From the NCBI GenBank assembly GCA_964412195.1, contig CAYPNP010000015.1, forward strand, positions 1 through 64,000: a DNA stretch of 64,000 bases, in the 5' to 3' direction. The position numbers and the translations under genes were made by a program. Below, one piece after another: positions 1-7,290 of this stretch. Every line of letters starts with the position of its first letter. The first letter of the stretch is position 1. The notes below the pieces were generated by a model. It saw only the letters and a list, made by a program, of their open reading frames with translations. It ran no database searches and was not told the DNA's origin. The DNA comes from CAYPNP01 sp964412195 (GTDB taxonomy: Bacteria; Acidobacteriota; JAAYUB01).

Positions 1-1632
1 CCTATGATCCTCCACGGAGAACTGGCGGTTGGCCGCGGCCCGGGACAGCACGGTGCCCTCCAGGTTCAGGCCGTGGCAGGCCTTGCAGTCACTCAGGTTA
101 TGCTCGGCGTAGTCATGGTGCTTGTCGATCCACCACGAGCTGGCGACAGGATGCAGGCCATGAGGACCGCCGTTCACAGTGGACGGGACGCTGCTGCCAT
201 GGCAGGTGCTGCATTCGATAATGGTCCCGGTATGCCCTTGGAGCTGGGACGCGGCCACGTTGTCGTTGGGTTGGGAAGAGGGCCAGATCGCGTGGGTGCT
301 GCCGTGGCAGCTCTCGCAAGCCACTCCGCCGTGGCCGGCGCTGAAGCGGTAGAGGGTGGTGTCCGACTCGGCGAACCGGTGGTTGACGGCCATCCGGGGC
401 GTGGCCGCCGGATCGGAGGCGTCGAAGGCCATCCGGTAGCGGATCTGGCCGTTGTTCTGCACGGCGTCCCCGGTGTGGCACGACTGGCATTTGGGCTCGC
501 TCAACCAGGGCGTCCTTTCCCCGCCGAATGCCGCAGCCACAGCCAGCATGCCACCGTGGCAATCCTGGCAGTTGATGCCGGCGTTCCCCATGGCCCCGCG
601 GAGGCATTTGGTGACGCTGCCGGGGTGGCAACTGTAGCAGGAGGTGCGTCCGTCCTCCGGGATGATGGCCGGGTTGTCGGCGGTCGGCAATTGGTTGTCC
701 CGCGTGCGCCCGTGGCGACCGTGGATGACGTACGAGAAGAACGGGAGGTCGGTCTGGGGGCCGGAACCAGTGAGGTCCAAAGCGGGGGAGTAGTGGCAGG
801 AGGCGCACAGCACCGGCTTGCTGCCATTGAGATCTGTGCCGTACGCGCCATCGTGCAGGATCAGGATGTTCTCGCGGTAAGAGATTTCGGCGTTCGGGCT
901 GGAACTCCAGGAGGAGATGCCGTATTTGTCGGCGGTCGCGTCGTCAGCGGCGTTCCCTCCGGAGGCGTGGCAGGTGCTGCAGTGCATCTCGTCGGAAACC
1001 GGCAGGACGATGTCGGTGTAGGCGAGGAGCTTGCCGGTGGACTTGTCAAACGCCTGGACCCGCATCATGGGATATTGGTTGGTGTTTCCCCTGTCATCGA
1101 TGGCGGTGATGGGGATGCCGGGAGCTGAGAACCACTTGTGGGCGGGATCGTATTCGCGGAAGAGCTTGGCCTTGTTGGAGGGGCCGGGCATGTTGGCGCC
1201 GAGGATGCCCTCGTCCAGCGCCAAGTTGATGCCGAAAAGACCGTAAACGTAATCCCAGAAGTTGGTTTTTCCGATGCTTGTGGAGTTTTTGGAACCGGTC
1301 GCGTCGGCGATCGCTGAATAATAGACGACGACCCTCGTGTTGTCCAGGATTACGGGCTCGCTGCCCTGCCGGATGACCTGGGCGTGGATGACGTTGAACG
1401 GCGGGAGGGCGGACCAGACCGAGAAGTCCTTGTCGTAGCAATGCATGCCCAGGTCGTTGAACGCCAATACTTTGTAACCGGCAGTGGTGATGGGGCGGAT
1501 CCGGGAAGTCTCCCGCGCCCGTTCCTTGGCCGAAGCCGTCCCCACAAAGCACATCGCCGCCAGGATCACGGAAGCCGCCAACAGAACCCACTGTACCTGT
1601 TTCTCTACCAACCGATCTTTCCTTCTAATCAT
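1..1632 (-). CDS. Secreted multiheme c-type cytochrome (C-terminus beyond window edge)
   Basis: An open frame on the minus strand reads from ATG at 1632 to the window edge without a stop, so about 544 residues are visible and the C-terminus is missing. A purine-rich AGGAGG lies just before the start. The N-terminus has a basic stretch, a hydrophobic segment and a likely signal-peptidase site after an ASA near residue 36. Eight CxxCH haem c motifs (CSTCH, CASCH, CYSCH, CQDCH, CQSCH, CESCH, CSTCH, CKACH) lie between about residues 218 and 515. The region before them contains a conserved-looking patch, FNDLGMHCYDKDF. The protein should be exported, loaded with at least eight haems and used in periplasmic or extracellular electron transfer. 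Partner and terminal acceptor cannot be told. The gene stands alone, divergent from the glycosyltransferase, with a CRP-type operator upstream. Confidence 0.88.
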   Translation of the reverse strand, partial: MIRRKDRLVEKQVQWVLLAASVILAAMCFVGTASAKERARETSRIRPITTAGYKVLAFNDLGMHCYDKDFSVWSALPPFNVIHAQVIRQGSEPVILDNTRVVVYYSAIADATGSKNSTSIGKTNFWDYVYGLFGINLALDEGILGANMPGPSNKAKLFREYDPAHKWFSAPGIPITAIDDRGNTNQYPMMRVQAFDKSTGKLLAYTDIVLPVSDEMHCSTCHASGGNAADDATADKYGISSWSSSPNAEISYRENILILHDGAYGTDLNGSKPVLCASCHYSPALDLTGSGPQTDLPFFSYVIHGRHGRTRDNQLPTADNPAIIPEDGRTSCYSCHPGSVTKCLRGAMGNAGINCQDCHGGMLAVAAAFGGERTPWLSEPKCQSCHTGDAVQNNGQIRYRMAFDASDPAATPRMAVNHRFAESDTTLYRFSAGHGGVACESCHGSTHAIWPSSQPNDNVAASQLQGHTGTIIECSTCHGSSVPSTVNGGPHGLHPVASSWWIDKHHDYAEHNLSDCKACHGLNLEGTVLSRAAANRQFSVEDHR

Positions 1633-1996
1633 CACTCCTCCTTTTTTCAAGCCGGAGATCAGTTCCCCAATTTGCTGCCGGCTTCTCCAAATAACATCCG
1701 CCTTCTTGGAACGTGCACGGAGTGAAAGCGGGTGCGGAAAGAATGGGCGTATTTTCCGACCATGCAGCTCAATTTATTGTGATTTTTGTCACAAAAAACA
1801 CATTAAATCTACATTTGTAACGATAGATTCATAATCATGTGTCTGTTTGCGGAGCGCTGGTGGTGGAAGATCTGATAAACAATGAAATCCGGGGGAGCGG
1901 ATAGATACCCGCGGCAGGGACGAATGATCGACTCGGGCTGGAAAAGAAGCCCGATTTTCGGTAAGATCGTCCCGTATTTCATTCCACGGCGGGATC
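1633..1996. other. Divergent intergenic region, 364 bp
   Basis: AT-rich spacer between the cytochrome gene (minus) and the glycosyltransferase gene (plus). Apart from the CRP-type palindrome at 1777-1794 I see no gene, no hairpin terminator and none of the tandem-repeat families found in other spacers. Promoters for both flanking genes are expected here, but I could not choose convincing -35/-10 boxes. Confidence 0.5.
1777..1794. promoter_or_regulatory. CRP/FNR-family operator palindrome
   Basis: TTGTGATTTTTGTCACAA is a palindrome with six-base arms and a six-base spacer, matching the classical TGTGA-N6-TCACA half-sites of CRP exactly. FNR sites (TTGAT-N4-ATCAA) fit less well. It lies 145 bp upstream of the cytochrome start and about 200 bp upstream of the glycosyltransferase start, in an AT-rich divergent spacer. 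A role in controlling the cytochrome in response to cyclic nucleotide or redox state is inference. No CRP-family gene is in the window. Confidence 0.6.
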
Positions 1997-3769
1997 ATGG
2001 CAGCACTCCTCCAAAAGTCCCGGAAGACGCTCATCTGGCTGCTGGTCTCGCTCGCCTTGGTCCAGGCGCCTTTCATCCTCCTGATGCCGTTTCACATCGA
2101 TGACGGCGTGTTCCTGCACATTGCCGAAAACGTCGGCCGGCAGCCGCTCATGCCGCTCCGGCAGCCCATCATCTGGGAGGGCCGGGTCTGGGCCGACATG
2201 ATGTCCCACTCCCACCCGCCGCTGGCCTGCTACCTGATGTACGCCGGCCTGCGGCTGGGCGGGCCGCACCCTGAGGCGATGGTGCACCTGCTGATGCTCC
2301 CGTTTTTCCTGTTGCTGGGTTGGTCGCTGCACGAGTTTTTCCGATTCTTCCGGCTCCCGCCGGTACTCGGCGCGCTACTGGCAGTGTTCTCGCCGGTGGT
2401 GTTCGTATCCAGCCACACCCTGATGATGGACGTCCCCACCTTTTCCTTGGGCCTGGCCGGCGTGGTCCTGAGCTTCCGGGGCATCCGGGACGAGCGCACC
2501 GGGCCGATCCTGGCTGGCGGTGCCTTCGTGACGCTGGCCCTTTTGACCGCCTACAGCGCCATCTTCTACGTCCTTCCCCCGCTGTTCTATGCGCTGGCGC
2601 GGCGACGGTGGAAGCTGCTGTTCTGGGTCCTCCTCGTGCCGGTTGCCGGCCTGGCCGGATGGTTTCTCCTGGTCTACGCCGTCACCGGCCGGTTCGTCCC
2701 CGCCGACGTGCTCCGGCTGCTGGCCCAGTTCCGGCTCCGTCCCCGGGCCGACTGGACCGGTCGGATCGTCTACAACCTCTGCATGACCGGCGGCACGATC
2801 CTGTTCCCCGCCATCCTGCTGGCGTGGCGCTGGCCCCGCCTCCGGGGGAAACTCTATCTCCTCGGCGTGTTCGCCGCCGGCCTGGCGCTGGCGCTGATCT
2901 GGCCGGCGGAGGGATTCTGGCACCAGGCGGCCGTTGCGGTCCTGGTCGTGGCCGGCGTCATCCTTCTGGGCGAAGCGACCGCCCTTGCCGTCCGGCGGGG
3001 GAGGGAGCCGGAGGATCCACTACGCGCCGCCTGGTGGGCGCTGGGCGGTTGGATCGCGGCGTTCTACCTGATCACCATTGTGGCCTACCCCCACGGTGCG
3101 GCGCGATACCAGATCTGGCTGGTTCCGCCCCTGGTGGCTGCGTTCCTGGGTGCTTGGGGGCGGAGGTATTGCGGGGAAGATCGCAAGGAAGGGGACCCCG
3201 AGGAATTCTCTCTTTTCCGGCACCGGGGCTTTCTGGCGGCCCTGGTGGCGGGGCAGGTGATCCTGGCCTCCGCCTGCGCCCTGGCCGATCTGGAGATGGC
3301 CCGGGCCTACCGCGCGGCGGTTCAGGTTGTCCTCCGGCGGCTGCCCGCGGCTGGGGAAACCCTGTGGGTGGCGGCCGATTGGGAAGTGCGATATTACGCC
3401 GTCGCCGGCGGCGGCCGCACGATCCTGCGCTACGACCGGCGGCCTCGGCCGGGGGACCTGCTGCTCAAGCCCGCCCGGACCTGCCCGACCTGGGAAACCC
3501 GCTACGAGCGCCCGGGGTTCGGAATCCGGATCGGCTCGGTCGAGGCACGGACGCGCTTCCCCGTGCGGATTCTCGATCCGGTGGCGCGGGCCGGTTTTTA
3601 CAGCGATTACTGGGGATTCGTCCCGGCCTGGTGGCTGTCCCCCGGCGTGCCGGTGGACGTCCTGGAGATCTACCGCCTCACGGGCACGCTGCCGCCCGAT
3701 CCGGCGCTGGAGGCCTCGGAAAACGCCGGCATGTTCCGCCTCGATCCCTCCATCCCCCTTCCGAGATAA
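1997..3769 (+). CDS. Polytopic membrane glycosyltransferase, GT39/PMT-like (ArnT-type)
   Basis: A 590-residue integral membrane protein with roughly ten to twelve hydrophobic segments. The first loop carries an acidic pair (HIDDGVFLHIAENV, about residues 34-47) and then a HSHPP motif near residue 72. This is the pattern of the catalytic first loop of PMT/ArnT-type glycosyltransferases, which transfer a sugar from a polyprenyl phosphate donor to protein or lipid on the outer face of the inner membrane. The C-terminal 160 residues are soluble and contain no recognised domain. The start follows a weak GGCGGG. It has no operon partner and is followed directly by a repeat-bounded spacer. Acceptor and donor sugar cannot be predicted. 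Confidence 0.7.
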   Translation: MAALLQKSRKTLIWLLVSLALVQAPFILLMPFHIDDGVFLHIAENVGRQPLMPLRQPIIWEGRVWADMMSHSHPPLACYLMYAGLRLGGPHPEAMVHLLMLPFFLLLGWSLHEFFRFFRLPPVLGALLAVFSPVVFVSSHTLMMDVPTFSLGLAGVVLSFRGIRDERTGPILAGGAFVTLALLTAYSAIFYVLPPLFYALARRRWKLLFWVLLVPVAGLAGWFLLVYAVTGRFVPADVLRLLAQFRLRPRADWTGRIVYNLCMTGGTILFPAILLAWRWPRLRGKLYLLGVFAAGLALALIWPAEGFWHQAAVAVLVVAGVILLGEATALAVRRGREPEDPLRAAWWALGGWIAAFYLITIVAYPHGAARYQIWLVPPLVAAFLGAWGRRYCGEDRKEGDPEEFSLFRHRGFLAALVAGQVILASACALADLEMARAYRAAVQVVLRRLPAAGETLWVAADWEVRYYAVAGGGRTILRYDRRPRPGDLLLKPARTCPTWETRYERPGFGIRIGSVEARTRFPVRILDPVARAGFYSDYWGFVPAWWLSPGVPVDVLEIYRLTGTLPPDPALEASENAGMFRLDPSIPLPR

Positions 3770-3772
3770 ATC

Positions 3773-4143
3773 ATTCACCACAAAGGCACAAAGAACACAA
3801 AGGCAGACTGGAGTATAGGGCTAAATACAGATATTAAAGAAATAAGCAGATTAATGGGAGCCGATCCATGGATCATTCCGATGAAAAGTTCAGCATGATT
3901 GAGGAGTGTACGGATTTGTATTGTGTGGAAGAAAAACCGGATGGAATCCGGGTGGTCATCGATATTCCGATGAGATTCAAATGGCTGTGGCTGACTAAAC
4001 TGACTGATTTGGAAACTGACAAAAAAGAAATCGAGGAATATTCAGGCGAGAAACCGACTTGACAGATCTTTCCCTTAAAGATCGGTTCCTGATCCCTGAA
4101 AATCAATAATATTTTTTGTGCCCTTTGTGCCTTTGTGGTGAAT
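3773..4143. repeat. Inverted CACAAAGG-type repeat pair bounding an AT-rich islet
   Basis: The left arm (3773-3806) and the reverse complement of the right arm (4112-4143) share a 21-base identical end beginning ATTCACCACAAAGGCACA, built from degenerate CACAAAG units. The arms begin 3 bp after the glycosyltransferase stop and finish 7 bp before the stop of the convergent gene. The 300 bp between them is much more AT-rich than its neighbours and holds one short open frame. Arms of the same family bound different interiors near 26.1 kb and 57.5 kb. Confidence 0.85.
3868..4062 (+). CDS. Hypothetical 64-aa acidic protein in a repeat-bounded islet
   Basis: A 64-residue open frame with ATG preceded by GGGAG about 7 bp upstream. 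The predicted protein is acidic, soluble and has no signal peptide. A central WLWLTKL segment is too short for a membrane span. Codon use is distinctly AT-rich compared with every neighbouring gene. It fills most of the interior between the inverted CACAAAGG arms at 3773-3806 and 4112-4143, so it may have arrived with that element. I recognise no family. It could be a genuine small orphan gene or a chance frame in low-GC DNA. Confidence 0.4.
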   Translation: MDHSDEKFSMIEECTDLYCVEEKPDGIRVVIDIPMRFKWLWLTKLTDLETDKKEIEEYSGEKPT

Positions 4144-4150
4144 GGCTCTG

Positions 4151-4417
4151 TCAGCCGTTCAGGTTGAGGCGGACTTCCTCGTCCGGGTGGGCGCGGTTGT
4201 AGAGGGCGATCCCGATCCAGATCACGGCGACCACGGCGAAGGTGATCAGGTCGCGCCAGCTGATGGGGCCCCAGCGGGGGTCGGTGAGCCCGGGGAGGAC
4301 GAAGGAGATCAGCATGTAGGCGGCCACCCCGCCGAGGAAGGCGAACACCATCTGGGGCTTGGTCACGCCGAGCAGCAGCCGCCGGGCGGCGGGTGCGGGC
4401 AGGGGATCGGGGCTCAT
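4151..4417 (-). CDS. Small two-helix membrane protein
   Basis: An 88-residue protein with a short Pro/Ala-rich N-terminus and two hydrophobic segments (about residues 22-42 and 56-76), and a charged C-terminal tail. Its ATG at 4417 overlaps the stop of the upstream HEAT-repeat gene (ATGA), so the two are very probably translationally coupled. Together they look like a small membrane-associated unit. No family is recognised and no enzymatic motif is visible. It is convergent with the repeat-bounded islet that ends 7 bp away. Confidence 0.65.
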   Translation of the reverse strand: MSPDPLPAPAARRLLLGVTKPQMVFAFLGGVAAYMLISFVLPGLTDPRWGPISWRDLITFAVVAVIWIGIALYNRAHPDEEVRLNLNG

Positions 4418-5214
4418 TTGGACTTCTCCGGCGCGGGCACGAGCCGCATGTCCTCGGTTTCGGCCTTTTTCTCCAGCCGGTCGCCGACCCGGGCATCCTG
4501 CCAGAGCGGGCGGGAGACGTACATGACCTTTTCGCCGGCCTCTTCCTTGAGCCGCAGGAAATAGTAGGTGTACCCCACCTCGGCCTGCATCTCGTCGGCC
4601 GGCATGATCTGCAGGTTCTTGTTGATCCGGAACTTCTCCACCACAGTCCCGTCGGCGGGCAGCAGGTAGCGCAGCGACAGCCAGGCCCGCGCCCAGACGT
4701 TCTGGTCGCGCTCCCGGAGGACGAATTGGCGGAGGACCTGGATGCTCTCGGGGCAGTCGACCGCGCCGAGGGTCGTCACGGCGTCGAAGCGGATGTCGCG
4801 ATTGGAGTCGGTCAGCAGAGCGGCTACCGGCTGGACGTATTCCGGCTTCATCATGTACTTGAGCCCGCGGACGGCTCCGGCGCGCACGCCGGTCTCCTTG
4901 CTCTGCAGGGCGGCGAGGAGCAGCGGGGCGGCCTTCTCGCTGCGCAGCCGGCCCAGGAGGTAGAGGGCGTAGTACTTGTCCACCACGCTGTAACTGTTCT
5001 CGTACCTGTTGATGAGCGGGTCCTCGATCCGGAGGCCCTTGGCCAGGAGCTCGTCGACGTACTCCATGGCGACATTCCGGCCGCGGTTCTCGATCAGCTT
5101 GTTGAAGGTCTTGTCGAAGGTGAAGTACCGGACGATGGGCTTGTGGAAGACCAGGAAGACCACGCCGGCGATCACCACGAAGGGAATCAGCACGTATTTC
5201 AGCATGTATTTCAT
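4414..5214 (-). CDS. Membrane-anchored HEAT-repeat protein
   Basis: A 266-residue protein with one N-terminal transmembrane segment (about residues 5-25) and a soluble remainder. Residues 75-180 contain three helical repeats of HEAT/PBS-lyase type: 'LYLLGRL..EKAAPLLLAAL', 'VRAGAVRGL..YVQPVAALL' and 'IRFDAVTTL..ESIQVLRQFV'. Such repeats are protein-interaction scaffolds, and no catalytic residues are visible. It heads a two-gene unit with the small membrane protein through an ATGA overlap. A second ATG three codons in is an equally good start. The binding partner is unknown. Confidence 0.7.
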   Translation of the reverse strand: MKYMLKYVLIPFVVIAGVVFLVFHKPIVRYFTFDKTFNKLIENRGRNVAMEYVDELLAKGLRIEDPLINRYENSYSVVDKYYALYLLGRLRSEKAAPLLLAALQSKETGVRAGAVRGLKYMMKPEYVQPVAALLTDSNRDIRFDAVTTLGAVDCPESIQVLRQFVLRERDQNVWARAWLSLRYLLPADGTVVEKFRINKNLQIMPADEMQAEVGYTYYFLRLKEEAGEKVMYVSRPLWQDARVGDRLEKKAETEDMRLVPAPEKSK

Positions 5215-5315
5215 GAATGGAAAGCGTCCTTCCGTAGGATTAGACCCGCATTATAACGCAAGGGTCCGCCGCGGCGCGAGTTTTCTATGGTCCGGGCGTG
5301 AAGCGGCCCGGCCAG

Positions 5316-6461
5316 TCAGACCACGACGCGCGGGATGTGGGCGCCGATCCGGCTGACGATCTCGTAGTTGATGGTGTGGCAGAGAGCGGCCATCTCCTCG
5401 GCGGTGACCCGTTCGCCGCCCTGGGCGCCCAGCAGCACGGCCTCGTCCTCGACGGCCGCGCCGGGGATGTGGGTGACGTCCACCATGATCATGTTCATGC
5501 AGATCCGGCCCAGGACCGGCGCCCGCTGGCCCCGCACCAGGACGTGGCCCTGGTTCGACAGCCCCCGGTCGTAGCCGTCGTAGTAACCCACCGGCAGCAC
5601 GGCCAGCGTGGTCGGATGGGTGGTGCGGTGTGAGCAGCCGTAGCCGACGTAGCGGTCCGCCGGCACGGATTTGATCTGGGCGATGCGGGTCTTCCAGGTC
5701 AGGACCGGCCGGAGCACCGGCGGGGCGTGGTTGAGCAGTACGGCGGCGAGGTACGTCTCCTTGGACGGCCACAACCCGTAGCTGCTGATGCCCACCCGGA
5801 CCATGTCGAAGTGGGTTTCGGGGAACAGCAGGGTGGCGGCGGAGCAGCCGGCGTGGACCTGCCGAGGCGGGAAGCCGGCTTCGCGCAATTCCTGCAGCAG
5901 CAGTTGGAAGGCATCCAGCTGCCGGCGGGCGAAGGAATGGTCCGTGGTGTCCTCGATGTTGGCAAAGTGCATGCTGGCCCCCTGGAGCACCAGTCGGGCG
6001 GAGCGCCGGAGGCAGTCGATCACCGCCGGCAGGTCCTCCCCCATCACGCCCTGCCGGTGGACGCCCGTCTCGAGCTTGAGGTGGAACGGCGCCTCGACGC
6101 CCCGCCGCGCCGCCTCGGCCTGCAGCCGATCCAGAGAGTCGATATTGTAAAGCACCGGCTCCAGCCGGTGGTCGAGGGCCGCCCCCAGCCCGTCCAGTAG
6201 CGTGTAGCCGAGGATGACCACCGGCATTTCGATCCCCAGGCGGCGGATGGCGACGCCTTCCTCCAGGCAGTTCACCCCCAACACGTCCGCCCCGGCTTCC
6301 GCCGCCAGGCGGCTGATGGCTTCCAGGCCGTGGCCGTACGCGTTGGCCTTGACGACCGCCATCAGGCGGCAGCCCGGCCGGAGGAGCCGCCGGAAGGTGG
6401 CCAGGTTGTGGCCGTAAGCCTCGCGGCTGATTTCGATGTGTTGCAGTCCGTCCGTGTTCAT
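5316..6461 (-). CDS. alr: Alanine racemase
   Basis: A 381-residue fold-type III PLP enzyme, normal length for the family, interconverting L- and D-alanine for peptidoglycan. The N-terminal barrel has the PLP-lysine motif VVKANAYGHG (lysine about residue 39). The C-terminal beta domain carries the catalytic tyrosine motif VGYGCSHRT and the conserved GYYDGYDRGLSN and GRICMNM motifs. The gene is monocistronic, with a 100-bp spacer on its downstream side, and diverges from the TPR gene across a 121-bp promoter region. Confidence 0.96.
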   Translation of the reverse strand: MNTDGLQHIEISREAYGHNLATFRRLLRPGCRLMAVVKANAYGHGLEAISRLAAEAGADVLGVNCLEEGVAIRRLGIEMPVVILGYTLLDGLGAALDHRLEPVLYNIDSLDRLQAEAARRGVEAPFHLKLETGVHRQGVMGEDLPAVIDCLRRSARLVLQGASMHFANIEDTTDHSFARRQLDAFQLLLQELREAGFPPRQVHAGCSAATLLFPETHFDMVRVGISSYGLWPSKETYLAAVLLNHAPPVLRPVLTWKTRIAQIKSVPADRYVGYGCSHRTTHPTTLAVLPVGYYDGYDRGLSNQGHVLVRGQRAPVLGRICMNMIMVDVTHIPGAAVEDEAVLLGAQGGERVTAEEMAALCHTINYEIVSRIGAHIPRVVV

Positions 6462-6515
6462 GCGCCTGCCCGCCGTCTGGATTCCAACGCCGTCTCGCCG
6501 CGTCGCGGTTCAAAA

Positions 6516-6551
6516 ATTCTAATCATTTATCCGCGGTTTGTATATTAGAAT
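6516..6551. promoter_or_regulatory. Inverted repeat in the alr/TPR divergent promoter region
   Basis: ATTCTAAT (6516-6523) and ATTAGAAT (6544-6551) are perfect eight-base inverted arms separated by 20 bases. The right arm overlaps TATATT, which would serve as a -10 box for the TPR gene starting at 6583. It may be an operator for a dimeric regulator or simply promoter structure. No regulator gene adjoins it. Confidence 0.35.
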
Positions 6552-6582
6552 ATGCGCTCGACTTTTGAGAAGGAGCAAGGTT

Positions 6583-7278
6583 ATGGAAAAAAAGGCATTC
6601 ATCTTCCTGGTCGTGGGGCTGGTGGTGGGATTCGCCGCCGGGGCCACGGCCGGATACCTGTACCAGCAGGGCAAGGCGCACGAAAACCTGGCCCAGGCGC
6701 CCGCCGCCAATCCCGCCATGCCGCCGGCCATGGGCCAGCAGCCCCAGGCCCCGCCGCCCCTGACTCCCGAGCAGCAGGCCCAGCTCGATCAGATGCACAA
6801 GAACATCCAACAGAATGAGGAAATCCTCCAGAAGGATCCCGGCAACCTGGAAGCCCTCATCCGGCTGGGGAACCTCCATTACGACCTGAAGGAGTTCAAG
6901 CTGGCCATTCCGTACTACGAGAAGGCCGCGGCCAAGGACCCGAACAACCTGGCCGTGCTGGTGGACCTGGCGACCTCCTACTGGTATCTCGGAGATACCG
7001 CCAAGGCCACGGCGGGCCTGGAAGCCGTCCTGAAGAAGGACCCCAACCATGTGCAGGCCCTCAACAACATGGGCATCATCATGCTTCACGGCAACAACGA
7101 CCTGGCAGGCGCCAAGAAGTACTGGACCCGCCTGGTGGCCACCGGCACCAAGGACATCGACCTGGATGCCGTCAAGAAGCGCCTGGCCGTCATTGACAAC
7201 ATGCTGGCGCAGCAGAAAGAGGCCGGGGCCAAGCAGGGCCAACCGGCCCTGATGCCGCCCAAACCTGGGTCCAAATAG
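6583..7278 (+). CDS. Membrane-anchored TPR protein
   Basis: 231 residues when started at the ATG at 6583, which follows AAGGAGCAAGG; an upstream in-frame ATG lacks such a site. An N-terminal transmembrane helix (about residues 4-26) with a glycine-rich face is followed by a Pro/Gln/Ala linker, and then about four tetratricopeptide repeats between residues 70 and 195 (for example LGNLHYDLKEFKLAIPYYEKA). This is a scaffold anchored in the inner membrane with its TPR domain probably in the periplasm, resembling accessory proteins of cytochrome or envelope assembly. It sits 12 bp upstream of the sigma54 activator and is probably cotranscribed with it. The partner is unknown. Confidence 0.8.
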   Translation: MEKKAFIFLVVGLVVGFAAGATAGYLYQQGKAHENLAQAPAANPAMPPAMGQQPQAPPPLTPEQQAQLDQMHKNIQQNEEILQKDPGNLEALIRLGNLHYDLKEFKLAIPYYEKAAAKDPNNLAVLVDLATSYWYLGDTAKATAGLEAVLKKDPNHVQALNNMGIIMLHGNNDLAGAKKYWTRLVATGTKDIDLDAVKKRLAVIDNMLAQQKEAGAKQGQPALMPPKPGSK

Positions 7279-7290
7279 GGAATTCCTGGC

